From Candidatus Babelota bacterium (GTDB lineage Bacteria; Babelota; Babeliae; Babelales; JACPOV01), in the NCBI GenBank assembly GCA_022707425.1, contig JAKJAQ010000003.1:1-36337 (forward strand): DNA of 36,337 nucleotides, in the 5' to 3' direction. Below, one piece after another: positions 23,617 to 32,416 of the stretch (its first letter is position 1; the number at the start of each line of letters is the position of its first letter). The notes below the pieces were generated by a model, which saw only the letters and a program-made list of their open reading frames with translations, did no database searches and was not told the origin of the DNA. The translations under genes were made by a program, and so were the position numbers.

Positions 23617-25359
23617 ATGCAGCTTTTTTCTTATTTTTTGACTCTGTTATTTTTTGTTTGTTCTGCGCAAGCGCAGGTTACTGTTTTGAACAGTTGTTCT
23701 GATAATGGTACTTCAACCATCACTTTTCAATTTTGTCTACAACCAGAACAATTGTTATATAAAGATTCATTGAGCATTTCTGTTGATCATCCAGGAATAA
23801 GTGTTTCGCCTTTACAAATCCATCAAGAATCGGTCAAACAGTACGATTCGGTGACCAAAGAAATGATGAATGGTTACATTGAATCACCCCAATTTAGTGT
23901 ACAAGTTAAGCAAGAAAATGCAGATTTAATGCCTGATGCCTCTCTTCACTTGATATATCACATTAACACTGACCGTGTTCCTGCGCATTTTGTGTACCAA
24001 TTGCCTGCCAATACGCAACCGGTAAAAGAAATTGAAGCTACTCAACCAAAAAAACAAGAAAATCAATCAACCACAGCGTCTGCGCAACCAGCAAACGAAC
24101 AAACAAACAATTGGTCATGGTCTGAAACAATTTCACAATTAATTGAATCAACCAAATCACTTCCGCTTCGGTTGCTGTTAGTATTTTTGCTTGGCGTGTT
24201 ATTGAGTTTTACTCCCTGCATTTATCCAATGATTCCAATCACGGTTGGCATTTTACATTCACAAAAAACTTCTTCCTTTTGGGGCAATTTAACACGCGCT
24301 AGTTCTTATACGCTCGGTTTGGCAACAACATTTGCTGTGCTCGGTATGATCGCAAGTTATACCGGCCCCTTGTATGGCAAACTGCTCATGAATCCAATTT
24401 CTGTGCTTATTATTGTTGGATTTTTAGCATACTTAGCACTTTCAATGCTTGGTTTTTATGAAATGTATATTCCACGTTTTTTACAACCAAAATCACACGA
24501 TTCTTCTGGCGGTGGTTCTTTGTTATCAGCTTTTCTATTTGGTACAGCAAGTGGCACGATTGCATCACCGTGCGTTTCACCGGGTCTTATTTTGCTTTTA
24601 AGCATCGCCGCAACTCTTGGCAGCGCTTTACTTGGTTTTGCGATGCTTTTTGTTTTTGGTTTAGGGCTCAGTACACCGCTTTTGTTAATTGGAACTTTTT
24701 CAAGTTCTCTTTCACTCCTTCCGCAAGCTGGCATGTGGATGGTGGAAATTAAAAAATTATTTGGCCTTTTATTATTTGGTGTTTGCTTTTATTATTTGGC
24801 AAATCTTGTCTCGTGGCCTGTGCTAATGGTTCTTGTTGCGCTATTTATGTTTGTCATTGGCATTTTTTATTTAGCACAACCAACCCGCTATTTGTCACCA
24901 TTTTGGAAAAAAGTGAATGGACTTATGGGATTTGCATTAATTATTGGTGCATTTTTAGCTGGTGCAGAAAGTTATCAATCGTTTATAAGCGGCACCGTGC
25001 ATGATGAGTTTTGGTTCACCGATTATGATCTAGCGCGCGCAAAAGCACAAAAAGAACATAAAAAATTATTCATCGATTTTTGGGCACGATACTGTTCAAT
25101 TTGTAAAAAAATTAACACAACCGTACTTGTTGATGAAAATGTGAAAATTGCATTAAGCAATTACATTCCATTGAAAATAGATGGCACCGATGAATCAACT
25201 TCTTCATATCAATCACTCAAAAACACATTCAATATTGTTGGTTTTCCTGCATTTTTAATTGTTGATCCGTTTACTGAAAAAATTGAAATGCGTTGGTCAA
25301 GCGAACTGTATTCGATGCCACGAGAAAAATTTGTTGAACAATTGCTTAACTATCGATAA
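23617..25359 (+). CDS. dsbD: Thiol:disulfide interchange protein DsbD, N-terminal domain without its cysteine pair
   Basis: The product has 580 residues. It moves electrons from cytoplasmic thioredoxin to periplasmic proteins. A signal peptide (ends AQA) precedes an N-terminal DsbD-alpha-like domain (about 22-130), a linker, a membrane region of about eight helices with the redox-site segments SFTPCIYPM and IASPCVSPG, and a C-terminal thioredoxin domain with the CSIC motif (493-496). The expected YQGCA...GxCYPP motif of the alpha domain reads LIYHINTDRVPAHFVYQLP, so both of its cysteines are missing. The start at 23617 has AAAGGTG upstream. It ends six bases from the convergent hpf gene. Confidence 0.9.
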   Translation: MQLFSYFLTLLFFVCSAQAQVTVLNSCSDNGTSTITFQFCLQPEQLLYKDSLSISVDHPGISVSPLQIHQESVKQYDSVTKEMMNGYIESPQFSVQVKQENADLMPDASLHLIYHINTDRVPAHFVYQLPANTQPVKEIEATQPKKQENQSTTASAQPANEQTNNWSWSETISQLIESTKSLPLRLLLVFLLGVLLSFTPCIYPMIPITVGILHSQKTSSFWGNLTRASSYTLGLATTFAVLGMIASYTGPLYGKLLMNPISVLIIVGFLAYLALSMLGFYEMYIPRFLQPKSHDSSGGGSLLSAFLFGTASGTIASPCVSPGLILLLSIAATLGSALLGFAMLFVFGLGLSTPLLLIGTFSSSLSLLPQAGMWMVEIKKLFGLLLFGVCFYYLANLVSWPVLMVLVALFMFVIGIFYLAQPTRYLSPFWKKVNGLMGFALIIGAFLAGAESYQSFISGTVHDEFWFTDYDLARAKAQKEHKKLFIDFWARYCSICKKINTTVLVDENVKIALSNYIPLKIDGTDESTSSYQSLKNTFNIVGFPAFLIVDPFTEKIEMRWSSELYSMPREKFVEQLLNYR

Positions 25360-25365
25360 CGAGAA

Positions 25366-25698
25366 TTAAGCACCTTTGTAATGATCGGTTGACCGGCCAT
25401 CTTTGACGCGTTCACGTTTTTCTTTATGAAGTTGTTTGTACATTGAATCAACTGCCATATCAATGAGTTGATACATAGCTGGGCCTTCTTCACTTGCAAT
25501 AAAATCACCATGCGGTGTTTTCACGCGCAATTCGGCCATGTGATGTGCATGTGGCCTACCGGGACGCAACGTTAAATCAAGATAAATTGGTTCACGTTCA
25601 TTTTTTAAAAATTCAAGAACGCGCTCCAAGCTTGCATTGGCATAATTTTCGATTGCTTGTGATGAATCCATGCCATGAAAATGAATTTTTTTATTCAT
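25366..25698 (-). CDS. hpf: Short ribosome hibernation factor (HPF/RaiA family)
   Basis: The product has 110 residues, which matches the short type without a dimerising C-terminal domain. It binds the 30S decoding region in slow growth. It begins MNKKIHFHGMDSSQAIENYA, and the beta-alpha-beta-beta-beta-alpha layout with LTLRPGRPHAHHMAELRVKT and MYQLIDMAVDSMYKQL fits the family. AAAAGGAAC lies just before the ATG. It follows der by 29 bases and may belong to the dnaX-der transcript. Confidence 0.88.
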   Translation of the reverse strand: MNKKIHFHGMDSSQAIENYANASLERVLEFLKNEREPIYLDLTLRPGRPHAHHMAELRVKTPHGDFIASEEGPAMYQLIDMAVDSMYKQLHKEKRERVKDGRSTDHYKGA

Positions 25699-25727
25699 GT
25701 GTAGTTCCTTTTTTTTACGTGCTTTTT

Positions 25728-27041
25728 TTATTTACCTTTTCTTGTAACAAATCGTATCGGCACACCAACCAAATCAAGTTCATTTCTCAGCACATTTTCA
25801 AAAAAACTAAGTTGACTTGGACCAAACCAATCTGGCTCATTAACACGCAATAAAATTGTTGGGGGTGCTTTTTTTATTTGCTCTGCTTTGAATAGTTTGA
25901 GCATATGTGATCGGTGATAGAGCGGTGTATTTCGCAACGCAGTTTTTAATATTCGATCGATTTCAGAACTTTCATAATCGTGAGAATATTTTTCCCACAC
26001 TTTTTTTACCAGCGGCAAAATTTTGCCTACATTTTTTCCTGTTTTGCAGGAAATGGACAACATCGGCACTTTTTTTATGAAATGTTCATATTTTGAAAGG
26101 TCAAACTTAAGATCAGATCTATTAAGATCGGTCATGAGATCATCTTTGTTGAAAAGCAAAATAATTGCTTTGCCTTCTTGAAATGAGTAAAACGCCAATT
26201 TGAGTTCTTGGTCACTGATCTGTCCTTCAGCTCCATCAACCATTAACAACACAATTGCCGCATTTTGCACTGCACGAAACGATGTTTTTACCATCATTTG
26301 TTCAAGCGTTTCATCAATAGCACGTTTTTTTCTAATTCCTGGAGTATCAGTAAGCGCAATGGTTTCTGAATAAAACTTTATTGGTTCAGTAATTGCTTCG
26401 CGTGTTGTTCCAGCAACGGCCGAAACAAGTGTTCTTTCTTGTTCTAGCAACAAATTCATCAGTGATGATTTGCCAACATTTGGTTTTCCCAAAAACACAA
26501 TTGAATACGCTGGTTCTTGCTCTTGATATGCAGAGATTGCGGGCACATTGCGAACAATTGCTTCAAGTAACTCCGCAATACCAGTACCATGTTGTGCAGA
26601 AATTGGAAACATGTGCTCGATCCCTAATTGTTTCCACTCATAAATCAGTTGTCCTGCAACCTTTGTATCCATTTTATTAATGACCAAAATAATCGGCTTT
26701 CCCGTTTTACGTACATATTGCACTAAATGACGATCATCATTGGTTAATCCAACCGTGCCGTCAACGGCAAATAAAATAAGATCAGCCCGGTCTATTAATT
26801 TAAAACCAAGTAGACGCACACGCTCTGCCAATTCGTCATGCACTTTAGTAACACTAATGCCACCACTGTCAATTAACTCAAAACATACGTTTTGCCAACA
26901 CACAGTGTCATGCACAAAATCGCGTGTTACACCTTCATAATCAAGCGTCATACTTTTAACATCGTTTGAAAGACGATTAAATAATGTTGATTTACCAACA
27001 TTTGTTCGTCCAACGATTACCACTTGTGGCAATTTACTCAT
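25728..27041 (-). CDS. der: Ribosome assembly GTPase Der (EngA)
   Basis: The product has 437 residues, the normal length. It has two GTPase domains in tandem: G1 motif GRTNVGKSTLFNRL, DSGG and NKMD in the first; GKPNVGKSSLMNLL, DTPG and NKDD in the second. A C-terminal KH-like domain follows (from about residue 350, ending RFVTRKGK). It acts in 50S maturation. Its ATG overlaps the dnaX stop by four bases (ATGA), indicating translational coupling. Confidence 0.96.
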   Translation of the reverse strand: MSKLPQVVIVGRTNVGKSTLFNRLSNDVKSMTLDYEGVTRDFVHDTVCWQNVCFELIDSGGISVTKVHDELAERVRLLGFKLIDRADLILFAVDGTVGLTNDDRHLVQYVRKTGKPIILVINKMDTKVAGQLIYEWKQLGIEHMFPISAQHGTGIAELLEAIVRNVPAISAYQEQEPAYSIVFLGKPNVGKSSLMNLLLEQERTLVSAVAGTTREAITEPIKFYSETIALTDTPGIRKKRAIDETLEQMMVKTSFRAVQNAAIVLLMVDGAEGQISDQELKLAFYSFQEGKAIILLFNKDDLMTDLNRSDLKFDLSKYEHFIKKVPMLSISCKTGKNVGKILPLVKKVWEKYSHDYESSEIDRILKTALRNTPLYHRSHMLKLFKAEQIKKAPPTILLRVNEPDWFGPSQLSFFENVLRNELDLVGVPIRFVTRKGK

Positions 27042-28747
27042 TGCTGTACCTCACTGATGATGCCGGGAAATATTTGTAATACTAGATGCGCTTTTTTCCA
27101 TTTATCCTTGTCAGAAACGTCAAAACGCTTTATGGGAGCCACCGGTTTTGATTGTTTTTTTTCATATGAATAATTTTTAAATTCAGGAGCTGCTGGTGTC
27201 TTTTTTAACGCAGGTTGCGGTTGCGGATTACTTTTTTGAACATGTATGGGCGGAGTAACGGCAACCGGTTTTGGTGCAGCAACTGGCGAAACTACACTTG
27301 CTGATGGCTCATCAATAAATTGTGGTGTAAATTGAACTGCCACATTAAAGTGCTCATCAAGCAGTGGTTGCCAGAGTTTTTGCGTTGTAGCAAACCAATC
27401 TTGGAAAAAAATAAAATCTTTACCAAATGCAACTTCAACTATTTTTGTTTGTTCATCAAAACGAATAAATCGCCCTTGTTTAAAAAGTGAATTAACTAGC
27501 GGATCGTCCAGTTTTTCAATTGAATTAACCGCCATTGACCAACGATCATCGCTTTTTACTTCTTGCAAAACAGGAGATGTAGAAATGTGCTTGTGTTGCA
27601 CAAGTGGTTTTGATGAAGATGTACTTTTTGATTCTAACACTGAATGAGAAGAGTCATGTTTCTCGCACAACGAAATCATAATAGTTTCAAGTAACCGATG
27701 TTGTGCCGTTGTTTTATGAAATAGAAGTTCATGATCATAGAAAATTTGTAATATGCGCGTCAATTGCGCAGTAGTACAACGATTTGCTAGCCGAGCCAAT
27801 TGATCTTCATACGATTTATATCGTTCAATAATTTTTCCATGTTTTGCCCAGACAACTGCACGCACAAGTTCAATAAATGAATCCCACACCGTTGATGCTG
27901 AGTGTTGGTCAATCTTATTATATTCAAACCAAGATAAAACGTGAGCAACATTACCATCTATAATATACTCAATCAGTTTCATCAAATGTTCATCATCAAT
28001 ATATCCAAGTACCTGCAACACCGCTTGCTGAGTCACTGTTTGATATGCAAAACGTACACGTTCGAGCAAATTAATCGCATCGCGAGCTGAACCTTGCGTA
28101 TTTGCAGCAATAGTGCTGAGTGCCGCTGCTTCATACGCTATCGATTCTTTCGTGCATAGTTCCTGCAAATGTGCCGCAACCTCAGGAACACTAATTGGTT
28201 GGAAAAAAATTTGGAAACAACGCGAACGAACCGTATCTATAATTTTATGCGGATCGGTCGTCGCAAGAATAAAGAGCACAGAAAGAGGCGGTTCTTCTAA
28301 AATTTTTAAAAATGCATTAAACGCAGCTTTGCTGAGCATGTGAGCTTCATCAATCAAATATATTTTTTTTCGACCAAGAACTGGCATAAGTGATGCTGCT
28401 TCAATGATCTGACGAACATTATCAACCCCAGTGTGTGATGCAGCATCAATTTCAATAAAATCTGGGTGATTCATTTCAAAAAGCGCTTTGCATGATTGAC
28501 ACACAAGACACGGTACTGAAATAGCTTTAGGGTCTTTTTGAAATTGTGGTAATTGTTCGCAATTGACGGCAGCTGCAAAAATACGTGCCGTTGTTGTTTT
28601 ACCACATCCACGCTGTCCCGAAAAAAGATAGACCGGAAAATATTTATCTCGATATAAACTGTTTTTGAGCATACGAACCACGAGCGATTGCCCAACAATT
28701 CCATCGAACGTGCGTGAACGCCATTTTCTGGTTAAATTTAAATCCAT
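27038..28747 (-). CDS. dnaX: DNA polymerase III subunits gamma/tau
   Basis: The product has 569 residues. It is the clamp-loader ATPase. The N-terminal AAA+ domain has Walker A SGQRGCGKTT, a zinc-binding set of four cysteines ending CLVCQSC, Walker B LIDEAHML and the SRC motif VRSRCFQIF. A collar domain follows, then a Pro/Lys-rich region (about 470-540) and a short C-terminal tail. The start at 28747 gives the family start MDLNLTRKWRSRTFDGIVGQ; the upstream in-frame sequence is non-conserved. It lies 62 bases below the SRP RNA, the same neighbour as in Bacillus. Confidence 0.96.
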   Translation of the reverse strand: MDLNLTRKWRSRTFDGIVGQSLVVRMLKNSLYRDKYFPVYLFSGQRGCGKTTTARIFAAAVNCEQLPQFQKDPKAISVPCLVCQSCKALFEMNHPDFIEIDAASHTGVDNVRQIIEAASLMPVLGRKKIYLIDEAHMLSKAAFNAFLKILEEPPLSVLFILATTDPHKIIDTVRSRCFQIFFQPISVPEVAAHLQELCTKESIAYEAAALSTIAANTQGSARDAINLLERVRFAYQTVTQQAVLQVLGYIDDEHLMKLIEYIIDGNVAHVLSWFEYNKIDQHSASTVWDSFIELVRAVVWAKHGKIIERYKSYEDQLARLANRCTTAQLTRILQIFYDHELLFHKTTAQHRLLETIMISLCEKHDSSHSVLESKSTSSSKPLVQHKHISTSPVLQEVKSDDRWSMAVNSIEKLDDPLVNSLFKQGRFIRFDEQTKIVEVAFGKDFIFFQDWFATTQKLWQPLLDEHFNVAVQFTPQFIDEPSASVVSPVAAPKPVAVTPPIHVQKSNPQPQPALKKTPAAPEFKNYSYEKKQSKPVAPIKRFDVSDKDKWKKAHLVLQIFPGIISEVQQ

Positions 28748-28809
28748 AGAAATCTGCTCAAAAAATAGGAAAAAGAAAAATTTACGCTGCTTTTTTAGGA
28801 TACTATAAA

Positions 28810-28894
28810 GGGGAAGACCATACAAGAATCAAAGTGCTCCTGCTGCTTCCTTTCGGACCTGACAGATTAAACATTCGTTCTTTATAGCTTCCCC
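28810..28894 (-). ncRNA. ffs: 4.5S-type signal recognition particle RNA
   Basis: The minus strand reads GGGGAAG at the 5' end and CTTCCCC at the 3' end, which pair as a closing stem. The centre holds GUCAGGUCCGAAAGGAAGCAGC, cited here only for its diagnostic parts: the CAGGUCC arm, a GAAA tetraloop and the GGAAGCAGC arm of domain IV that binds Ffh. At about 85 bases it is the short bacterial form without an Alu domain. It is 62 bases upstream of dnaX. Confidence 0.93.
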
Positions 28895-28996
28895 AATTTT
28901 TAGATCAATTTTTTTGATTGGCTATTGAAAATAATAGCTCAATTTTATCCATCCGGCAAGCCAATGCATTTTCAGAACCAATTTTTAGATTACTTT

Positions 28997-29027
28997 TTGA
29001 ACGAATTTTGACAAAACAGGCTATACT
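28997..29027 (+). promoter_or_regulatory. Promoter of the small membrane protein gene
   Basis: TTGAAC and TATACT lie 19 bases apart, 40 bases before the ATG at 29067. The spacer is longer than ideal. Confidence 0.45.
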
Positions 29028-29066
29028 CAGGAATCTAGACCATTATTGTAATTTCGGGAGATCGTC

Positions 29067-29675
29067 ATGAAAGCGGCACAGGTAGGAATCATTTTACTGG
29101 GATTTACACCCCTTTACGGTATGAATTCAGTAGAAAAATCTATAAAAGAGCACAAATTTGAACTGTTTAAGCAGAATTTAAAGGGGGCACATAAAATTGC
29201 TATTTCAGGACAATGCGGTGAGTGGTCAGAAAAAAAATTACCTGAAAAAATACAGTATATCCACACACCAACAACAAATCTTCATGACTCTCACAAGGCA
29301 GAAATTCTCAATACAGATGCACAACTGAAGTTTTTAGAAGATTATCATGCGCAATCAACTGTACATGTAAAGTACCTTCAAGAGCATAAAAACGAATCCC
29401 GTTTAAAAATTGCTTCGTGTATTGGAGTATTAACCGGAGGAGCATATCTATTGAGTCGGTTTGTAGATAATGATGCACCATTATGGTCAACACGATCAGA
29501 ATTATACACCTGGTGTGGACTGGCATTATCAATTTTATTATCTGTTCGAATTGATATAAAAGAAAAACAAAAACGAAGGCACATTAAAGCCATTCATAAC
29601 GTTCTGGATATGTGTAAAACTCAAACAGAAGATTATTTATCAGTCCTTGCAACAAACGAAAAAAATAGTTACTGA
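29067..29675 (+). CDS. Hypothetical membrane protein
   Basis: The product has 202 residues. A short hydrophobic N-terminus (MKAAQVGIILLGFTPLYG) looks like a signal peptide. Two closely spaced membrane segments follow at about 111-130 (LKIASCIGVLTGGAYLLSRF) and 148-162 (WCGLALSILLSVRI), separated by a short acidic loop, with a charged helical tail. GGGAG eleven bases upstream is a good ribosome binding site. I do not recognise the family. It has its own promoter and is followed by an inverted repeat. Confidence 0.7.
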   Translation: MKAAQVGIILLGFTPLYGMNSVEKSIKEHKFELFKQNLKGAHKIAISGQCGEWSEKKLPEKIQYIHTPTTNLHDSHKAEILNTDAQLKFLEDYHAQSTVHVKYLQEHKNESRLKIASCIGVLTGGAYLLSRFVDNDAPLWSTRSELYTWCGLALSILLSVRIDIKEKQKRRHIKAIHNVLDMCKTQTEDYLSVLATNEKNSY

Positions 29676-29709
29676 TAACTCATAAGTAGCGTATAAGCAA
29701 TTATTAATT

Positions 29710-29744
29710 TTTTAGATGAATATCAATCTGATAAACATCTAAAA
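29710..29744. repeat. Inverted repeat upstream of the kinase gene
   Basis: TTTTAGATG and CATCTAAAA are perfect 9-base arms around a 17-base spacer. It covers the -35 region of the promoter at 29749-29757 and lies 34 bases after the stop of the preceding gene. It could be an operator or a weak terminator; there is no T-run after it. Confidence 0.5.
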
Positions 29745-29748
29745 TCTA

Positions 29749-29757
29749 TGCTATACT
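29749..29757 (+). promoter_or_regulatory. Extended -10 promoter of the APH-fold kinase gene
   Basis: TGCTATACT is a TG-n-TATACT element about 105 bases before the ATG at 29862. The inverted repeat just upstream may control it. Confidence 0.5.
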
Positions 29758-29861
29758 TAGAATAAATAATCTAATAGACAAAATTTTATTTAAAAAAACC
29801 ACTAAAAAGGGTTAGTTAATAAATGGTCCTTTTTTCAAGTCCAATCTCTCGATAAGAAATC

Positions 29862-31082
29862 ATGAAAAAAACCATACGACCGATTGATGAACAACTATTG
29901 CAAGAAGCCAAAAAAATTGTTGCTGAACGGTTTGGCGATAAGATAACAATTGGTTCCGCCACCTATTTGAGTGGACCTGACCGGCGCAATGTCCTCATGA
30001 GAATAACACTGATTCATGAATCAAAAAACATACCGCACAGCATTATTTTGAAGCAATCACTGGTTGAAAAATCGGATATTGATGATAAAGAAGCATTCGA
30101 TAGATTTGCGCGCGATTGGTCTGGCCTAGAATTTTTAAGTGATCTGGAAATAACAGTACCGCTTGCTCCCCAATTTTATGGTGGTAGTAAGAAAAATCGT
30201 TTTGTATTAATGGAAGATCTTGGCACTATTCAAACAAGTTTAATAGATCTTCTCATGGGCAATGAAAAAAATAAAGCGCTGGGTGCTCTGAAACGCTACA
30301 TGAAAATTATTGGACAAATTCATGGATTGGCAAGCGATCATACAAAAAAATATCATAAAATTCTGCAAAGAATTAATCCAGATGCATTACTCTGGCAAGA
30401 TAATTTTCAGGATATGTTCTCCAAAGTAGCAGGACGTATTAAACAGTTTGGTTTTTCCATAAGTCCAGAACTCAACCATGAAATAGACACTATTTTTACG
30501 ATGGCGAAAAATCCAGGGCCATTTACTACCCTTATGCACGGCGATATTTGTCCTGATAATTTTTTTTATCATCCTGAGACGCAAGAAATGCGCATGATTG
30601 ATTTTGAGTGGAGTTTCGTTGGCAATGCGCTCTTAGATGCTGTTGTCTTGCGCATGTGCATGCCAACCTCATGGAGCATGAAAGCATTTCCACAAGACGT
30701 TGTCGATTCAATTGAAGATGTTTACCGCAAAGAATTGGCAAAATCGATTCCTGCAGCACATAATGACACTCTTTATTATAAATCGTACGTTGCAGCATCT
30801 GCTTATTGGATGCTTTGGCGAATCGTCAGCCTGGAAGATATTTTAGATAAAGAAGTAGTAGACTTTACCACTCAAAATTATTTACATCTTCATCATCATT
30901 GGCAACCGGATGATAATTTAAGAAAACCGCGCAATGTGTACCGGCTAGAAGCCTTTATAGAAATTTCTCAAAAACACGGTTTTTTTCCAGAACTGCGGCG
31001 AATGGCTCAATACATTTTAAAAGAATTAAAAATACGCTGGCCAGATGTTAAACCGCTTGAACTATATCCAGCATTTAAATGA
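29862..31082 (+). CDS. APH-fold phosphotransferase (aminoglycoside/choline kinase-like)
   Basis: The product has 406 residues. The N-lobe has an IILKQSL strand with the ATP-site Lys near residue 64 and a hinge motif FVLMEDLG (114-121). The C-lobe carries the catalytic HGDICPDN (His226, Asp228, Asn233) and the metal-binding Asp247 in MIDFEW. This is the APH/ChoK kinase pattern. The substrate is not determined by these motifs; sugars, choline-like amines and homoserine are all used in the family. In a host-dependent organism it might act on a host-derived metabolite, which is inference. The Shine-Dalgarno sequence is poor. It has an independent promoter. Confidence 0.82.
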   Translation: MKKTIRPIDEQLLQEAKKIVAERFGDKITIGSATYLSGPDRRNVLMRITLIHESKNIPHSIILKQSLVEKSDIDDKEAFDRFARDWSGLEFLSDLEITVPLAPQFYGGSKKNRFVLMEDLGTIQTSLIDLLMGNEKNKALGALKRYMKIIGQIHGLASDHTKKYHKILQRINPDALLWQDNFQDMFSKVAGRIKQFGFSISPELNHEIDTIFTMAKNPGPFTTLMHGDICPDNFFYHPETQEMRMIDFEWSFVGNALLDAVVLRMCMPTSWSMKAFPQDVVDSIEDVYRKELAKSIPAAHNDTLYYKSYVAASAYWMLWRIVSLEDILDKEVVDFTTQNYLHLHHHWQPDDNLRKPRNVYRLEAFIEISQKHGFFPELRRMAQYILKELKIRWPDVKPLELYPAFK

Positions 31083-31190
31083 AATAGCCTGATTGCCATT
31101 TTCTTAAATGATATTGATCTCGCATTTTGATTACTTTAACGGACACGATTGTTCTTTCGCTAAAGCTACAGCGTGACATTACTCCTTAGC

Positions 31191-31227
31191 GCTACGCGCC
31201 TCGGCGAATGGCTGTGCCAGGCGTAGC
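31191..31227. repeat. GC-rich imperfect palindrome before the tRNA
   Basis: GCTACGCGCCT and AGGCGTAGC are imperfect inverted arms around a spacer of about 17 bases. The whole stretch 31155-31240 is clearly more GC-rich than the genes around it and contains CTAAAGC, CCTTAGC and GGCGAA, words also found in the island before rpmB. It may be a copy of a dispersed palindromic element. Confidence 0.4.
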
Positions 31228-31243
31228 CCATAAGGGCGGAGAC

Positions 31244-31335
31244 TGGCGGAGAGAGAGGGATTCGAACCCTCGATACCCCGTTAAGAGTATACACGATTTC
31301 CAATCGTGCTCTTTCGACCACTCAGACACCTCTCC
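31244..31335 (-). tRNA. tRNA-Ser (GGA anticodon)
   Basis: Reading the minus strand, GGAGAGG pairs with TCTCTCC (one G-U) as the acceptor stem. CACGA and TCGTG enclose the anticodon loop TTGGAAA with GGA at 31299-31301. A long variable arm follows, as expected for Ser, then a T-arm with GGTTCGAATCC. The discriminator base is G and CCA is encoded. It is 21 bases after rpsB on the same strand. Confidence 0.97.
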
Positions 31336-31356
31336 GCGTGCAAAAAATTGATTAAA

Positions 31357-32262
31357 TTAATCTTCTTTTTTGATTGGACGACGCTGCCCCATTGGACGAC
31401 TTGGTCCCATTGGACGACGTTGCTTTGGCGCATCTTCTTTTGGCTTAGTTAAATCTGAGCCCTTTTTGCGAGCAACTCGACGCGCATTTTCTTCTTCCTC
31501 AGTCATTTCCTTTGGCAATAACTGTGCTGCGTCTTCTTCTACAGCCATTTCAGCAGCCATGCGAGCATCTTCTTTAGCTTGTGCTGCACGCTCTTGGCCT
31601 TTGACTACTGCATCAGCTAAATAGCCCATGATAACTTCTATAGATGCTTTTGCGTCATCGTTGGCAGGAATTGGATATTGAACCATTGATGGATCACTAT
31701 TGGTGTCAACCAATGCAACAACAGGAATACCCATTGCCGCTGCTTCGCGCAATGCTGTTTGTTCTTTTTTCACGTCAACAATAACAACTGCACCAACTGG
31801 CAGAGTAAACGAACGAATCGAACCGACGTTTTTCATCAGGCGATCGACCATTTTTTGGAACATTCCATACTCTTTTTTGGTATAGCTAAATTGTTGCGAT
31901 TTAGACAAAATATCTTCGTAATGAAGTAATTTGGTAACCGATTTTTTAACTTGTGAATAGTTGGTCAATGTACCACCAATCCAACGATGAATCACATAGG
32001 GAGAATTTAATCGTTTACCAACCTGGGTAATAGGCTCTTGAGAAACTTTTTTTGTACCAACCCACAAAATAGTTTTTTTAGCTGCTGCAATATTTTCTAA
32101 AAATTGAGCGGCCTTTTCAAGACGTTCACCAGTTGCTCGAACGTTGATTAAGTGAATATTGTTGCGCTCACCCCAAATGAACGGTTCCATTTTTGGGTTC
32201 CAGCGAGATGTTTTATGTCCAAAATGAACACCTGCATCAACAAGTTTTTTTAAATCGATCAT
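31357..32262 (-). CDS. rpsB: 30S ribosomal protein uS2
   Basis: The product has 301 residues, longer than the usual 230-250 because of an extra C-terminal tail. It starts with the family sequence MIDLKKLVDAGVHFGHKTSR and includes GGTLTNYSQVKKSV and DTNSDPSMVQYPIPANDDA. The tail from about residue 245 is acidic and then basic, with repeated RRPMG units near the end. AAGGT lies ten bases upstream. The usual partner gene tsf is not next to it; the tRNA-Ser gene follows instead. A short AT-rich hairpin with a T-run overlaps the stop. Confidence 0.96.
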   Translation of the reverse strand: MIDLKKLVDAGVHFGHKTSRWNPKMEPFIWGERNNIHLINVRATGERLEKAAQFLENIAAAKKTILWVGTKKVSQEPITQVGKRLNSPYVIHRWIGGTLTNYSQVKKSVTKLLHYEDILSKSQQFSYTKKEYGMFQKMVDRLMKNVGSIRSFTLPVGAVVIVDVKKEQTALREAAAMGIPVVALVDTNSDPSMVQYPIPANDDAKASIEVIMGYLADAVVKGQERAAQAKEDARMAAEMAVEEDAAQLLPKEMTEEEENARRVARKKGSDLTKPKEDAPKQRRPMGPSRPMGQRRPIKKED

Positions 32263-32416
32263 AAGAATTATACCTTTCTGGGTTATTACCAATACTGCTT
32301 TGGTTGTAAGTAGTTGTTACTTATTGACCACCCATAAAAAACAGTAGGAGATTAGAAATAAATTCATTCATAATTTTAGCAAACTCATCAAAAATAACAA
32401 CGGCTGAGTCAGCTTT

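Noticed and set aside
32322-32372. 16-codon hydrophobic frame (MNEFISNLLLFFMGGQ) between rpsB and the translocase
   Set aside because: It has no usable ribosome binding site, and the length is within chance for an AT-rich gap.
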